59,559 nucleotides of DNA from DATKCN01 sp035513175 (GCA_035513175.1 DATKCN010000300.1:1-59559); one strand, 5' to 3'. Counted from the stretch's first letter, positions 30,224-39,210 are shown. The notes: a model not told the origin generated them from the sequence alone. Made by a program: numbers and translations.

Positions 30224-31495
30224 TCAGACGTCCGCGTTCAGGTAGCGCAGCGCGACGCCGCACAGCATGCGCACACCGACGGACAACGCATCCTCATCGG
30301 CGTCGAAGCGTGGGTGATGTGGCGGGAAGACGAGTCCGCGCTCAGGGTTTCCGACGCCCAGGTTGAACAGGCAGCCGGGGACCGCCTCAAGGACGAACGC
30401 CATGTCTTCGCCCGCCATGATCGGCCGGGCTTCGTGCACGTTCTCGGCGCCAAGCAGCTCAACGCCAACGTCGCGCACCAGATCGACGGCGGCGGGATGA
30501 TTGATCATTGGCGGGTATCCACGGAGATAGATGATCTCGGCTTCGGCGCGGAACGCCGACGCGATGGCCGACGCCATCTCGGCGATGCGCGCCTCCAGCT
30601 GATTGCGAAGCTGCGGCGTGTAAGTGCGCACTGTCCCGAGCAGCGTCGCCGTCTGCGGGATGACGTTGTGGATCGTTCCCGATTCAAGCTTGCCGACCGT
30701 GACGACGGCGGTTTCGAGCGGGTCGACCTCCCGGCTGACGAGCGACTGAAGGGCGATGAGAATGTGGGCGGCGACGAGGGTCGTGTCGATCGTCGTGTGC
30801 GGGAAGGCGGCGTGACCCCCTTTGCCGGTAACGCGGATTTCGAAGGTGTCGGCGGCCGCCGCGAACGGTCCGGCGCCGGCCGAGACGTGTCCGGCGCGCA
30901 GCTCGGCCGTCACGTGCAGCGCGAAGGCCGCGTCAACGCTCGGATCGTTGAGGATGCCGTCGTTGATCATCGCGGCGGCGCCGCCCGCGCCCTCTTCACC
31001 CGGCTGAAACATCAGCTTGACCGTGCCGTCGAACAGATCCGTCAGTCCGGAGAGCACTTCGGCTACGCCCATCAGCGCCGTCGTATGCACGTCGTGCCCG
31101 CAGGCGTGCATCTTGCCGGGGACTCGCGAGCGGTACTGGACATCGTTCGCCTCCTCGATCGGCAGCGCGTCCATGTCGGCGCGCAGCAGCACGCATTTGC
31201 CATGACCCGCGCCGCGCGTGCCGTGGATCTCGGCCAACACGCCTGTGCCACCTGTCGTCGCGCCGAAGGTAATGCCCGCCTTCGCCATCACCTCCTTCGA
31301 CAGGTAGAGTGGACGGCCGTCGCCGCCGACGCCGGAGCGAAACGGGACGCCGACCTCGGTAAGGTGTTTCTGCACCAGCTCGGATGTCTCGCGCTCTTCC
31401 AGCATCAGCTCCGGGTTGATGTGGATCAGACGTCGCGTGTCGCGCAGCCACGCGTCGAGACCGTCCGGGACGATCAACCGTTCCGCTAGTGACAT
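30224..31495 (-). CDS. M20-family amidohydrolase (aminoacylase/IAA-amino acid hydrolase-like)
   Basis: 423 aa zinc peptidase-fold hydrolase that cleaves N-acyl or related amides of amino acids. Metal-binding segments are visible: MHACGHDVHTTALMG and LMFQPGEEGAGGA. The lid/dimer domain carries HNVIPQTATLLGTVRTY. The ATG at 31495 follows AGGAGAG. It is last in an apparent Lrp-aminotransferase-M20 operon, with gaps of 19 and 29 nt, suggesting amino acid or N-acyl amino acid breakdown. Confidence 0.92.
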   Translation of the reverse strand: MSLAERLIVPDGLDAWLRDTRRLIHINPELMLEERETSELVQKHLTEVGVPFRSGVGGDGRPLYLSKEVMAKAGITFGATTGGTGVLAEIHGTRGAGHGKCVLLRADMDALPIEEANDVQYRSRVPGKMHACGHDVHTTALMGVAEVLSGLTDLFDGTVKLMFQPGEEGAGGAAAMINDGILNDPSVDAAFALHVTAELRAGHVSAGAGPFAAAADTFEIRVTGKGGHAAFPHTTIDTTLVAAHILIALQSLVSREVDPLETAVVTVGKLESGTIHNVIPQTATLLGTVRTYTPQLRNQLEARIAEMASAIASAFRAEAEIIYLRGYPPMINHPAAVDLVRDVGVELLGAENVHEARPIMAGEDMAFVLEAVPGCLFNLGVGNPERGLVFPPHHPRFDADEDALSVGVRMLCGVALRYLNADV

Positions 31496-31524
31496 GCTCT
31501 CTCCTGCCGTCGCAACGCGGGTCG

Positions 31525-32823
31525 TCAGCTCGTTTCGAGCACGGCGTCGAATGCACGCGCGAATACGTCCAACGTCTCCTCGACATCGTCGTCACCATGC
31601 ACCGAGGACACGTAGAACTTTTCGCCCGGCGTGGTCGTGACCCCGCGCCGGATGCACTCCAACCCAAATCGCTTGGACTTCTCGCGGTCGGCGGCCAGGA
31701 AGCTTGGGTAGTCGGTGATCGGCTCGCTCGCAAACAGCATCTGGAACACCGGACCCTCGCCGATAACCTGTACCGCTACGTCCCGCTCGGCCGCCAGCGC
31801 ACGCAGGCCGTTCTTCAACGCGTCCGAAGTGGCGTACAGCCGCTCGTAGACACCCGGCTGCGACAGCAGATCGAGCGAGACGATGCCGGCGACCGCGCCT
31901 ACCGGATTGCCGCTCATGGTGCCGGCCACGCGGGCGATGTCAGCGCTTCCCGCCCGTTGCAGCGACGTGACGCCCATGATCTCGGCGCGGCCCGCGATGG
32001 CGGCCATCGGATAGCCCGCCGACATCGCCTTGCCGAACGCGGCGAGATCGGGGACGACGCCGTATTTCTCCTGCGCCCCGCCAAGCGCCAGCCGGAAGCC
32101 GGTGACGACCTCGTCAAATATAAGCAGCACGCCGTGGCACTCGGTAATCTCGCGCACGGCTTTCAGGAAGCCCGGCGCCGGGATGAGCGCGCGCTGCAGC
32201 GGCTCGCAGATCACGGCGGCCAGATCAGACGCGTGCTCGCGGATCAACCGCTCCGTCAGGTCGAGGTCGTTCCAGCGGGACACGATGACATCGGCCTCCA
32301 CCTCGCGAGGGATGCCGCCGGAGTCGGGGATCGGCGTCGGGTAGTGCGTCTGCACGGGGGACATGGCGCTCATCATCGCGTAGTCGTGCACGCCGTGATA
32401 GCCGCCTTCGAACTTGAGCACCTTCGGCCGGCGCATGTAGGTGCGGGCGATGCGCAGGGCATGGAAGGTGGCTTCCGTGCCACTCGACACGAACCGCACC
32501 ATCTCCGCGCAGGGCACAAGGTCGATCATGCGCTCCGCCAGCTCGATGACCGGCTCGTTGAGGACGAAATAGGAGAGCCCCTTGGACACCTGCTGCTGAA
32601 TGGCGGCGACGATCTCAGGCCGGGCGTGACCCAGCAGCATCGGTCCCGATCCGAGCAGGTAGTCGATGTAGCGCCGTCCGTCGATGTCGTACAGATAGGG
32701 ACCCTCCGCGCGCTCGACGACCACCGCCAGATCGTCCGGCAGGACGAACGTGCCCAGCGAGCCGCCCAGGGCAACGTGTGCGCGATGAACGAGGTCCTCC
32801 TTGCGGGACACTCCGGCCGTCAT
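31525..32823 (-). CDS. Class III PLP aminotransferase (glutamate-1-semialdehyde aminomutase-like)
   Basis: 432 aa. The class III fold is evident: FVSSGTEATFHALRIARTY for the phosphate site, FEGGYHGVHDYAMM, LLIFDEVVTGFR for the PLP-ring aspartate, and AAFGKAMSAGYPMAA with the Schiff-base lysine. It resembles glutamate-1-semialdehyde 2,1-aminomutase, but with no heme genes around and an Lrp regulator upstream it is more likely a catabolic aminotransferase (inference). The ATG at 32823 has a GAGGAG site; the frame is open to 33087, but that part overlaps the Lrp gene. Confidence 0.9.
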   Translation of the reverse strand: MTAGVSRKEDLVHRAHVALGGSLGTFVLPDDLAVVVERAEGPYLYDIDGRRYIDYLLGSGPMLLGHARPEIVAAIQQQVSKGLSYFVLNEPVIELAERMIDLVPCAEMVRFVSSGTEATFHALRIARTYMRRPKVLKFEGGYHGVHDYAMMSAMSPVQTHYPTPIPDSGGIPREVEADVIVSRWNDLDLTERLIREHASDLAAVICEPLQRALIPAPGFLKAVREITECHGVLLIFDEVVTGFRLALGGAQEKYGVVPDLAAFGKAMSAGYPMAAIAGRAEIMGVTSLQRAGSADIARVAGTMSGNPVGAVAGIVSLDLLSQPGVYERLYATSDALKNGLRALAAERDVAVQVIGEGPVFQMLFASEPITDYPSFLAADREKSKRFGLECIRRGVTTTPGEKFYVSSVHGDDDVEETLDVFARAFDAVLETS

Positions 32824-32842
32824 CTGCGTCTCCTCTCTCTGC

Positions 32843-33367
32843 CTATACGTTGACCGACGGTTCGGATTCCGGCAGCTCCGATCCGATCGCGCCGGGGATG
32901 TCTGCTTCGTCGGTCGATCCCGCGAAGTCGAAGTGCGTCTTGATGATCCTGGGAATGATGAAGGTGTTGGTGCGGGCGACACCGGGGATCGTGCCCAGCT
33001 CATTGGTAACGAAGTCGTACAGGTGCTCGACAGAAGGCGCGTGAATCTGAATGCTGATGTCGCGGTCGCCCGTCGACAGGCCAACATAGCCGACCTCCGG
33101 CTTCGCCGCGATCAGCGTTGCGATGTCATGAATTCGTCCTGCTTCGACTTCCAGAAACACGTCGGCTGTTACCGCGTACCCGGCTGTTTCGGGCACGATC
33201 GAGGCAACGAGCCGGATCACGTTGTCGTTCACGAGCCGGTCGATTCTGGCGCGGACGGTGCGCTCAGCGACATTGAGCTGGCGGGCGATCTCGGCGCTGG
33301 ACATGCGTCCATCCTGTTGCAGCCGTCTGATGATCGCGCGGTCCAGCGTGTCGACGGGGCGGGGCAT
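32843..33367 (-). CDS. Lrp/AsnC-family transcriptional regulator
   Basis: 174 aa. N-terminal helix-turn-helix (DTLDRAIIRRLQQDGRMSS, then AEIARQLNVAERTVRARI) and C-terminal RAM ligand domain (VGLSTGDRDISIQIHAP). It precedes the aminotransferase by 19 nt and is probably an autoregulated, amino-acid-responsive controller of the downstream aminotransferase-M20 genes. Start at the ATG at 33367; an upstream start in the same frame is possible. A candidate -10 box (TACAAT, minus strand) is at 33451-33456. Confidence 0.9.
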   Translation of the reverse strand: MPRPVDTLDRAIIRRLQQDGRMSSAEIARQLNVAERTVRARIDRLVNDNVIRLVASIVPETAGYAVTADVFLEVEAGRIHDIATLIAAKPEVGYVGLSTGDRDISIQIHAPSVEHLYDFVTNELGTIPGVARTNTFIIPRIIKTHFDFAGSTDEADIPGAIGSELPESEPSVNV

Positions 33368-33573
33368 GAGCGCGGGTCTCCTCACCATGCACGCGCGCCA
33401 CACACGTTGTTGTCTGGAAACTGCCTGGCGCGCGGTCTCGGACTCGGCGCATTGTAGCGCGATATGATGGATTCGTAATGATCTGCGCGTCGACCGGACC
33501 AGGGCAACGCGTTGCGCGACGGGCGTTGGCGCTGGATCACATGGGCGGCGCGACTCCGGCGGGGAGTGTGACG

Positions 33574-34200
33574 ATGGGCAGGATCGACGAGCTGCCGCTC
33601 GACATCTTCGGCGAAGACGACGCCCCCGCTGATGGCGTGCCGGTCTCGGCGGAACCGGTGATTCCGACCGGCGCCCCGGAAACCGTACCCGACTCGTCGC
33701 CAGCGCTGGCGAGGAGCCGCGCCCTCGACGCCATCGCCGTCGTCGCTCTCGCGGCAGGGCTCGGCTTCGCGATGCGCGCCGTGTGGATGCCGTTCCTGCT
33801 GCCGGTGGCAAACGCCGGGATCGCGGGGCTGCTGGTGGCGCGCGCGAAGGCGGAACACCGGCGCTGGTACTACGAACGGGCTGAACGGGTCCGTGAGCGA
33901 ATCGCCGCGGAGCTCGCGGCGCTGAGCGACGAGCCACTGCCGGAGCAGATCGCGACATACCGGATTGTCTACGATGTCGGGGCGGTCCTGGTACTGGCCG
34001 TCGCGATTCACCTGGGCGCGTGGCTGACCGGCGTCGACCGCATCATCCCCGATCGGGTCGACTGGTGGATCTCGTTCGCCACTGCGATCGGCGCCATGGT
34101 GTACGTGTCAGCGCGCTTCAACCGCACGATTCTGTATCAGTGGCTGTACCGGCGATTCGTCCACGACGCTGACCACGAGCCGCGCCTGCCGGACGCGTGA
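33574..34200 (+). CDS. Membrane protein of unknown function
   Basis: 208 aa from the ATG at 33574, which follows GGGGAG; the frame is open to 33478. An acidic, Pro-rich N-terminal region (DIFGEDDAPADGVPV) precedes membrane segments in two pairs: AIAVVALAAGLGFAMRAVW with FLLPVANAGIAGLLVA, and VGAVLVLAVAIHLGAWLTG with WWISFATAIGAMVYVS. A charged helix lies between the pairs. No family recognised. Confidence 0.65.
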   Translation: MGRIDELPLDIFGEDDAPADGVPVSAEPVIPTGAPETVPDSSPALARSRALDAIAVVALAAGLGFAMRAVWMPFLLPVANAGIAGLLVARAKAEHRRWYYERAERVRERIAAELAALSDEPLPEQIATYRIVYDVGAVLVLAVAIHLGAWLTGVDRIIPDRVDWWISFATAIGAMVYVSARFNRTILYQWLYRRFVHDADHEPRLPDA

Positions 34201-34208
34201 GCTGGGCC

Positions 34209-34237
34209 GCGGGACGAGACTGCGCTGGGTGTCCCGC
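34209..34237. terminator. Hairpin between convergent genes
   Basis: A 7-bp stem (GCGGGAC paired with GTCCCGC) with a 15-nt loop sits just after the membrane-protein stop and before the stop of the convergent 129-aa gene. No T tract; weak support. Confidence 0.35.
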
Positions 34238-34247
34238 CGCTTGAGCG

Positions 34248-34637
34248 TCACGACTGCTGGCGCTCCCAGGGGTTGTCGCCCTCCGGCAGGCGGCCTCCGA
34301 AGCGCCCCGCTTCGCTGATGTCAGCCAGCTGCAGCTCGATAATGTGCTCGAGCATGCCGTCCAGCGAGGTCTCAGGCGTGTGAAAGCGGAAGCGCGAGAC
34401 GGCCACGTGCGCGCGCTGCTCCAGCTCGAGCATGCCGCCATGCAACGCGAGTCGGGTGAGCTGGACGACGCGCTCGTCGTCGTCAGGCAGGTTCAGGACG
34501 TGGTCCGCGAGCTGTTCGAGACCGCTGGCGCAGCGGATGTTGCGGGGATCGCGGTCGTAGTCTTCGGCCCTGACGCGGCGCCAGGAGGCGATGGCCCGGA
34601 AGTAGTCCGCCATCTGCTGCTGCGTGGAAGGTTCCAC
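34248..34637 (-). CDS. Hypothetical protein, mainly helical
   Basis: 129 aa from the GTG at 34637, preceded by GGAGG at 8 nt; the upstream ATG at 34655 would place its GAGGA too close. The protein looks soluble and helical (MADYFRAIASWRRVRAEDYD, LEHIIELQLADISEAG) and has no motif I recognise. It ends in NPWERQQS. Confidence 0.65.
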   Translation of the reverse strand: MEPSTQQQMADYFRAIASWRRVRAEDYDRDPRNIRCASGLEQLADHVLNLPDDDERVVQLTRLALHGGMLELEQRAHVAVSRFRFHTPETSLDGMLEHIIELQLADISEAGRFGGRLPEGDNPWERQQS

Positions 34638-34694
34638 CGACGCTGCCTCCCACATTCCTCAACCCGGCTCGGGCTGCGGCCACGCGTGACGCGG

Positions 34695-34766
34695 TGACCC
34701 CGCAGGGATTCGAACCCTGGACCCATGGATTAAAAGTCCACTGCTCTACCACTGAGCTACGGGGTC
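34695..34766 (-). tRNA. tRNA-Lys (anticodon TTT)
   Basis: 72-nt cloverleaf read on the minus strand. It has a 7-bp acceptor stem (GACCCCG with CGGGGTC), a D arm with AGTGGTA, an anticodon loop CTTTTAA giving anticodon TTT, a T arm with GGTTCGAATCC, and discriminator A. The CCA end is not encoded: ACCG follows where CCA would be. No integrase or direct repeat of its 3' end is seen nearby. Confidence 0.96.
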
Positions 34767-34894
34767 ACCTGACAGTATAGCAATTGCCCGGTGGGATTGG
34801 CCGCCGCGACCAGGAGGATATCCGGCTGCGTGACGGACGTATGATTGGCGCCGCGGCGCACGTGCGTTGCCTGCGCGAGATTCGGAGGAGCCCG

Positions 34895-35356
34895 GTGGCT
34901 AGCATGTCCGACGCCGAGATCGCCGAGTTTCTGGCCGGGCCAGTGATCTGCCGGCTTGGCTGCCTGGACGCTGACGGCTGGCCGTACGTGGTTCCGGTCT
35001 GGTCCCAGCATGCGGACGGCGGGTTCTACGTCGTGCCGCGGGAGCGGTCGCTCTGGGCGCGCCATCTGCAACGCGATGGGCGGGTGTCGCTGTGTCTGGA
35101 CGAGCGCGAGCAGCATCGCCGGGTGCTCGTGCAGGGCATGGCGTCGGTCGTCGAGCAGCCGAACGTTGGCGGGCGCTGGACGCCGATCCTGCGGGAGATG
35201 GCCGAACGCTATTGGGGCGCGCGAGGCGTCGAGTACCACACGAAGACGCTTTACGAGCCTCGCTGGCTGATCTTTATCGAGCCGGTTTCGATGACGAGCT
35301 GGCAGGGCTCGTGGGCGCAACGCTACCGCCACTACGAGTGGCAGCTCGATACGTAG
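34895..35356 (+). CDS. Pyridoxamine 5'-phosphate oxidase-like flavin-binding protein
   Basis: 153 aa split-barrel protein of the PNPOx-like/FMN-binding superfamily. Typical segments are AEIAEFLAGPVICRLGCLD, WPYVVPVWSQHADGGFYVVP and GRVSLCLDEREQHRRVLVQG. Members bind FMN, F420 or heme and do diverse reductions; true pyridoxamine oxidase activity is not implied. I start at the GTG at 34895, close behind GGAGGAG. It is first in a plus-strand group with the 85-aa protein and the DUF92 gene. Confidence 0.82.
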   Translation: MASMSDAEIAEFLAGPVICRLGCLDADGWPYVVPVWSQHADGGFYVVPRERSLWARHLQRDGRVSLCLDEREQHRRVLVQGMASVVEQPNVGGRWTPILREMAERYWGARGVEYHTKTLYEPRWLIFIEPVSMTSWQGSWAQRYRHYEWQLDT

Positions 35357-35400
35357 GACCCGTCGCGCGCCTGACGCGGTCGATCCGGGAAGGAACGACG

Positions 35401-35658
35401 ATGGATGAGAGCGAGGCAGAGCGGCTCGTCGCTGAAGCGGTGGAACGGGCTGGCGGGTGCAGGGTGATCGTCGGAAGCCCGAGACACCCGTTCTCGATGA
35501 ACCCGACGCGCGACGAGGTCGTCGAGGGCCACACGGTCACGATCCATTACTCGGAAATCAGCTCGCCTGCCATCGCGATTGTCGAGGGTTGGGTGTTCGA
35601 GATCCGCGACGACGAGCTGGTGATGCTGTCCATACCCCGGCGGAAGCCTGAGGCGTGA
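35401..35658 (+). CDS. Small conserved-looking hypothetical protein
   Basis: 85 aa starting at an ATG that follows AAGGA. It has an N-terminal helix (ESEAERLVAEAVERAGG) and C-terminal strands (HTVTIHYSEISSPAIAIVEG). No family recognised. Its stop overlaps the GTG of the DUF92 gene (GTGA), so translation is coupled. Confidence 0.65.
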   Translation: MDESEAERLVAEAVERAGGCRVIVGSPRHPFSMNPTRDEVVEGHTVTIHYSEISSPAIAIVEGWVFEIRDDELVMLSIPRRKPEA

Positions 35659-36449
35659 CCGAGCGGCTGGTGGCGGGCCTGCTGCTGTCGATCGTGATCG
35701 CGGGCGCGGGGCGGCGCGCGGGGGCGCTGACGGGGCGCGGAGCGGTTGCGGCCGCATTCATCGGAACGGCCGTGATTCTCGGCGCCTCGTGGGTTGGCGG
35801 TCTGCTGCTGGGCGCGTTCTTCGTGTCGTCGAGCGCGCTGTCAAAGCTCCCAGGGCCTCCGACCGCCGCCGCGAAGGGCGGTCGGCGCGACGCGCGTCAG
35901 GTGCTGGCCAACGGCGGCGGCGCGGCGCTGGCGGCGCTTTCAGCGTCCTGGCTCGGCGCTGGGGCAGCGCTGGCCATGATCGCCGGCTCACTGGCGGCTG
36001 CGACCGCCGACACGTGGGCGACCGAGATCGGCACGCGCTCGGGACGGGCTCCGCGCATGCTGCTGTCGCGCGTAACCGTGCCGGTAGGCGTCTCCGGTGG
36101 GATCACCATGCCGGGAACCATCGCGTCGGCCGGCGGCGCGGCGCTGATCGCGCTGGTAGCGGCGGTTGGCGTTGCGCTCACGGGCGTCGCCGAGCCCGTG
36201 ACACTCGCCGCGCTCGTCATTCTGGCGGGCATCGCGGGCGCACTGCTCGACAGCCTGCTCGGAGAGCTGGCCCAGCAGCGGAGGCGGTGTGACGCGTGCG
36301 ACGAATGGACGGAGGCGACAGTGCATCGTTGCGGAGCGCCGACGACGCACGCGGCGGGTATCAGGTGGGTTGACAACGACGTCGTGAACGTCGCGTGCAC
36401 GATGAGCGGGCTGGTCGTGGCCGCGCTGGGCTATGCGCTGTTGCGCTAG
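35655..36449 (+). CDS. DUF92-family integral membrane protein
   Basis: 264 aa multi-pass protein. Family landmarks are visible: LTGRGAVAAAFIGTAVI at the N-terminus, ATADTWATEIGTRSG, and VGVSGGITMPGTIASAGGA. The plant and cyanobacterial relative VTE6 is a phytyl-phosphate kinase, so a polyprenyl-phosphate or CTP-dependent lipid kinase role is possible but unproven here. The GTG start overlaps the preceding stop. Near residue 210 it has CDACDEW, an extra Cys pair in a loop. Confidence 0.85.
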   Translation: MTERLVAGLLLSIVIAGAGRRAGALTGRGAVAAAFIGTAVILGASWVGGLLLGAFFVSSSALSKLPGPPTAAAKGGRRDARQVLANGGGAALAALSASWLGAGAALAMIAGSLAAATADTWATEIGTRSGRAPRMLLSRVTVPVGVSGGITMPGTIASAGGAALIALVAAVGVALTGVAEPVTLAALVILAGIAGALLDSLLGELAQQRRRCDACDEWTEATVHRCGAPTTHAAGIRWVDNDVVNVACTMSGLVVAALGYALLR

Positions 36450-36491
36450 ACGCGATCGCCGCCGATGATGTCACGTTGGCTGGCGGCCGCG

Positions 36492-37199
36492 TCAGAGGAT
36501 CACGATCATTGCGCCGAGGCAGAGGTACGCGCCGTAGGGGATGTAGTCCGTTCGGCTTCGGACGCGGATGGCAATGAGAAACAGACCGCCGGCGGCGGCC
36601 AGAAACATGCCCAGCAGGATCGCGATGTGGACGCTCGGGCCGGTCATGGCGCCGATCAGACCCGCCAGCAGCACGTCCCCAAAGCCGAGCGCGCGCCTGC
36701 GATAGATGATCAGCGCCAGGAAGAACAGCAGCGTGAACACCAGCGCCGCGCCGGCGCTGGCGGCGACTGCCCAGGCAAAGGCGCCTGCTGAATCCAGCGC
36801 CTGGAACACGAGCGCGATCGCGATGGACGGCACGATCGTGATGGTGAAGATGAGGTGATGTTGCCAGTCGATGCGCAGGATCAGCAGCAGGATCAGGGCG
36901 AAGACCGCCGTGCGCGCGCTGACGAGCCACTCATCGTAGCGCAGGAACGCGATGACGCTGACCAGTGTCGCGCCGATGTCCGTGCCCAGCTTCGGGAGGT
37001 CGAGCCCGCCGGTCGATCGCTGCCACGCTCCCAGCCACGGCACGAATGCGAACGCGTCCTCGGCCTGGGTCCTGGGGCGCAACGGGGGGCCGATGACTGC
37101 TGGATCTCCCTCGGCCGGGAGCCGCGTCGCCACCATGTTAATAATGCTTCCGGCAACGGCGCCGGTCGCCAGCGCGAAGGCCAGTTCAAGCACGTCCAC
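36492..37199 (-). CDS. Prepilin peptidase-like aspartyl membrane protease
   Basis: 235 aa. Both type IV prepilin peptidase aspartates are present: D111 (RIDWQHH) and D175 in the GFGD motif, between membrane helices. The N-terminus keeps a methylase-type start (GSIINMVATRLPAEGD) but has no CxxC zinc motifs, so it may lack methyltransferase function. I use the GTG at 37199; the frame extends upstream into aroE. It is last in an mltG-aroE-peptidase group. No pilin genes are in the window. Confidence 0.85.
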   Translation of the reverse strand: MDVLELAFALATGAVAGSIINMVATRLPAEGDPAVIGPPLRPRTQAEDAFAFVPWLGAWQRSTGGLDLPKLGTDIGATLVSVIAFLRYDEWLVSARTAVFALILLLILRIDWQHHLIFTITIVPSIAIALVFQALDSAGAFAWAVAASAGAALVFTLLFFLALIIYRRRALGFGDVLLAGLIGAMTGPSVHIAILLGMFLAAAGGLFLIAIRVRSRTDYIPYGAYLCLGAMIVIL

Positions 37200-37204
37200 T
37201 CCGT

Positions 37205-38050
37205 TCAATCGCCTTTCGCCGCGCGGGCCAGTACGGCCGCCTCCCACATCACGTTCACGGGCGGGTTGACTCCCGTCCATAGCTCGAAGGACCGCGCGCC
37301 CTGATGCACGAGCATCGGCAGGCCATCGATGGTGGCCAGGCCAGCGGCGCGCGCCGTAGTCAGGAAGGCGGTCTCCCGATAGGTCAGGTCATAGGCGATA
37401 GCGTCGCGTGGGGCGCGCTCCAGCAGGCTGAGCTCGACGGGCGACGGTTCACCGGACCAGCCGACCGACGTTGCATTCACGATCAGGCGTGCGGCGACGA
37501 CATGGTCGCCCAGCGCGGACAGGGGAGCCGCGCTGACACGCGTGTCGCCGGCCTGCGTCGCCAGACGCCGGGCGCGCTCGACGTTGCGGTTGAGGATAGC
37601 CAGCGAGCGGATGCCTGCGTCGAGCAGCGCCACGACCACGGCCCGCGCCGCCCCGCCGGCTCCGACTATGACGGCGTTGCTGCTGTCGAACTCGAACGAG
37701 CCCTCGCGGAGCGGGACGATGAACCCGTGGGCGTCGGTGTTGTCGCCGATCAACGACGCGCCATTGCGGATGACGGTGTTTACCGCTCCAATTCGTAGCG
37801 CCGTCTGTGACAAATCGTCCATCAATGTCGTGACGGCTTCCTTATGCGGCACGGTGACGTTGGCCCCGAGCGCGTTGCCGTCGCGAATGCGTCGCAGACG
37901 CTCGGGAATCTCGTCTGTCTCGGTCTGCCACAGCTCGTAGCGCAGCGGGAGCTCGCAGGCGTCGAACGCGGCCTGCTGGAACGCCGGGGACAGCGAGTGA
38001 GCGACCGGGTTCCCGATCAGGCCGACGGCGCGCGACTCCGATTCGCACAT
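37205..38050 (-). CDS. aroE: Shikimate dehydrogenase
   Basis: 281 aa. Reduces 3-dehydroshikimate to shikimate with NADPH in aromatic amino acid synthesis. Motifs in order: VGLIGNPVAHSLSPAFQ (shikimate site), NVTVPHKE with the catalytic lysine, GAVNTV, GDNTDAHGF, then the Rossmann loop IVGAGGAARAVV. The ATG at 38050 follows the mltG stop by 7 nt, so the two are probably cotranscribed. Confidence 0.95.
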   Translation of the reverse strand: MCESESRAVGLIGNPVAHSLSPAFQQAAFDACELPLRYELWQTETDEIPERLRRIRDGNALGANVTVPHKEAVTTLMDDLSQTALRIGAVNTVIRNGASLIGDNTDAHGFIVPLREGSFEFDSSNAVIVGAGGAARAVVVALLDAGIRSLAILNRNVERARRLATQAGDTRVSAAPLSALGDHVVAARLIVNATSVGWSGEPSPVELSLLERAPRDAIAYDLTYRETAFLTTARAAGLATIDGLPMLVHQGARSFELWTGVNPPVNVMWEAAVLARAAKGD

Positions 38051-38057
38051 GCTCTCC

Positions 38058-39107
38058 TCAGTTCCCCCGCTGAAATTCTCGGATGTTCTCCTCGTGCTCT
38101 TCGAACGTGCGCGCGAACGCGTGGGTACCGTCTCCCGTCGCTACGAAGAACAGGAAGTCGGTATTCGCCGGTTGCAGCGCCGCGGCGATCGAGGCCAGAC
38201 TGGGATTACAGATGGGACCGGGCGGCAGATTGGGGTTGAGATAGGTGTTGTAACGGCCCTGCTGCTGGAGCTGGATCGAGCTGAGCTCGGGCCACCAGTC
38301 GCCGGCATCGCCGACTTGATACTGCACCGTCGGGTCCGCCTGCAGTGGCATGCCGCGCGCGATGCGGTTGTAGTAAACAGACGCGATCGTCGCCCGTTCG
38401 TCCGGAATGACCGCCTCGCGCTCGACGATCGACGCGATCGTAATGACCTGGTGCAGTGTCAGGCCGAGGCTGTCGGCCTGCGCGATCATCTGTGGCGTGA
38501 CGCGCTCCTCGAAGGTCCCCAGTAAGCGCTCGATGATCTCGTCGGGCGTCGAATCGGCGCGGAAGTTGTACGTGTCAGGAAACAGGTAGCCTTCGAGCGC
38601 GACGTTGCTGGGGCGGGTGTGCAGGAACGCGAACAGGTCGTTCCAGCGTGGCTCACGCGTGGTGTCCATGAACACGTCGACCGATTCGATCAGCTGCGCC
38701 TCGACCAGCGCTTCGGCGAACTGTTCGGTGCGCCAGCCTTCGATAAACTGCACGGACACCTCCTGCGCGAGCGCGGCGGATTCGGACGTGATGGTGCGGA
38801 TGATCTGGCTGGTCGACATGCTTGAGTCGAGCCGGTAGCGTCCGGCGACGATGTCGCTGCCGGAGCCGGACAGGCGCACGCGGAAGCGAAAGTAGCCGGG
38901 CGAGCGGATCAGCTGTTCGTCATGCAGCCGTTCGGCGATCGAGTCCACCGACTCGTCGCGCTCGACGACGAAGTACACGTTGACGCTCGGGTCATCCCGA
39001 GCGCTGTCGAGCGCGCGCAGGATGATGAACTGGGTCACGAACACGATCAGCAGGGTCAGCGTGGCGATGGAGGCCAGGACGACGATCTGGCGAGTACGCT
39101 TGGACAA
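38058..39107 (-). CDS. mltG: Endolytic murein transglycosylase MltG (YceG-like)
   Basis: 349 aa. Cuts nascent peptidoglycan strands inside the chain at the membrane. One N-terminal membrane helix (IVVLASIATLTLLIVFVTQFI), a LysM-like region, then the YceG domain with LEGYLFPDTYNF and the catalytic glutamate E229 in IVEREA. The C-terminus keeps NPGLA-type residues (ICNPSLASIAAAL). The TTG at 39107, after a GGGGAAG site, gives a normal N-terminus; the frame is open to 39251. It heads the mltG-aroE-peptidase group, divergent from miaA. Confidence 0.93.
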   Translation of the reverse strand: MSKRTRQIVVLASIATLTLLIVFVTQFIILRALDSARDDPSVNVYFVVERDESVDSIAERLHDEQLIRSPGYFRFRVRLSGSGSDIVAGRYRLDSSMSTSQIIRTITSESAALAQEVSVQFIEGWRTEQFAEALVEAQLIESVDVFMDTTREPRWNDLFAFLHTRPSNVALEGYLFPDTYNFRADSTPDEIIERLLGTFEERVTPQMIAQADSLGLTLHQVITIASIVEREAVIPDERATIASVYYNRIARGMPLQADPTVQYQVGDAGDWWPELSSIQLQQQGRYNTYLNPNLPPGPICNPSLASIAAALQPANTDFLFFVATGDGTHAFARTFEEHEENIREFQRGN

Positions 39108-39210
39108 GAAGTCTTCCCCGATCCGATCTGCCCGACGGGCCGGTCGCCGCGGATATGCGTTCAAACCGTGCGGGCGATTGGCCCGCGAAGTGTAGCAAGT
39201 TGGGATTTGC

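Noticed and set aside
31525..32823. Aminotransferase as hemL (heme pathway glutamate-1-semialdehyde aminomutase)
   Set aside because: The fold is similar, but the neighbours are an Lrp regulator and an M20 amidohydrolase and no heme gene is near, so a catabolic role is favoured and the symbol withheld.
34695..34766. tRNA-Lys as an integration site for a mobile element
   Set aside because: No integrase, no repeat of the tRNA 3' end within reach, and the flanking genes look like ordinary chromosomal genes.
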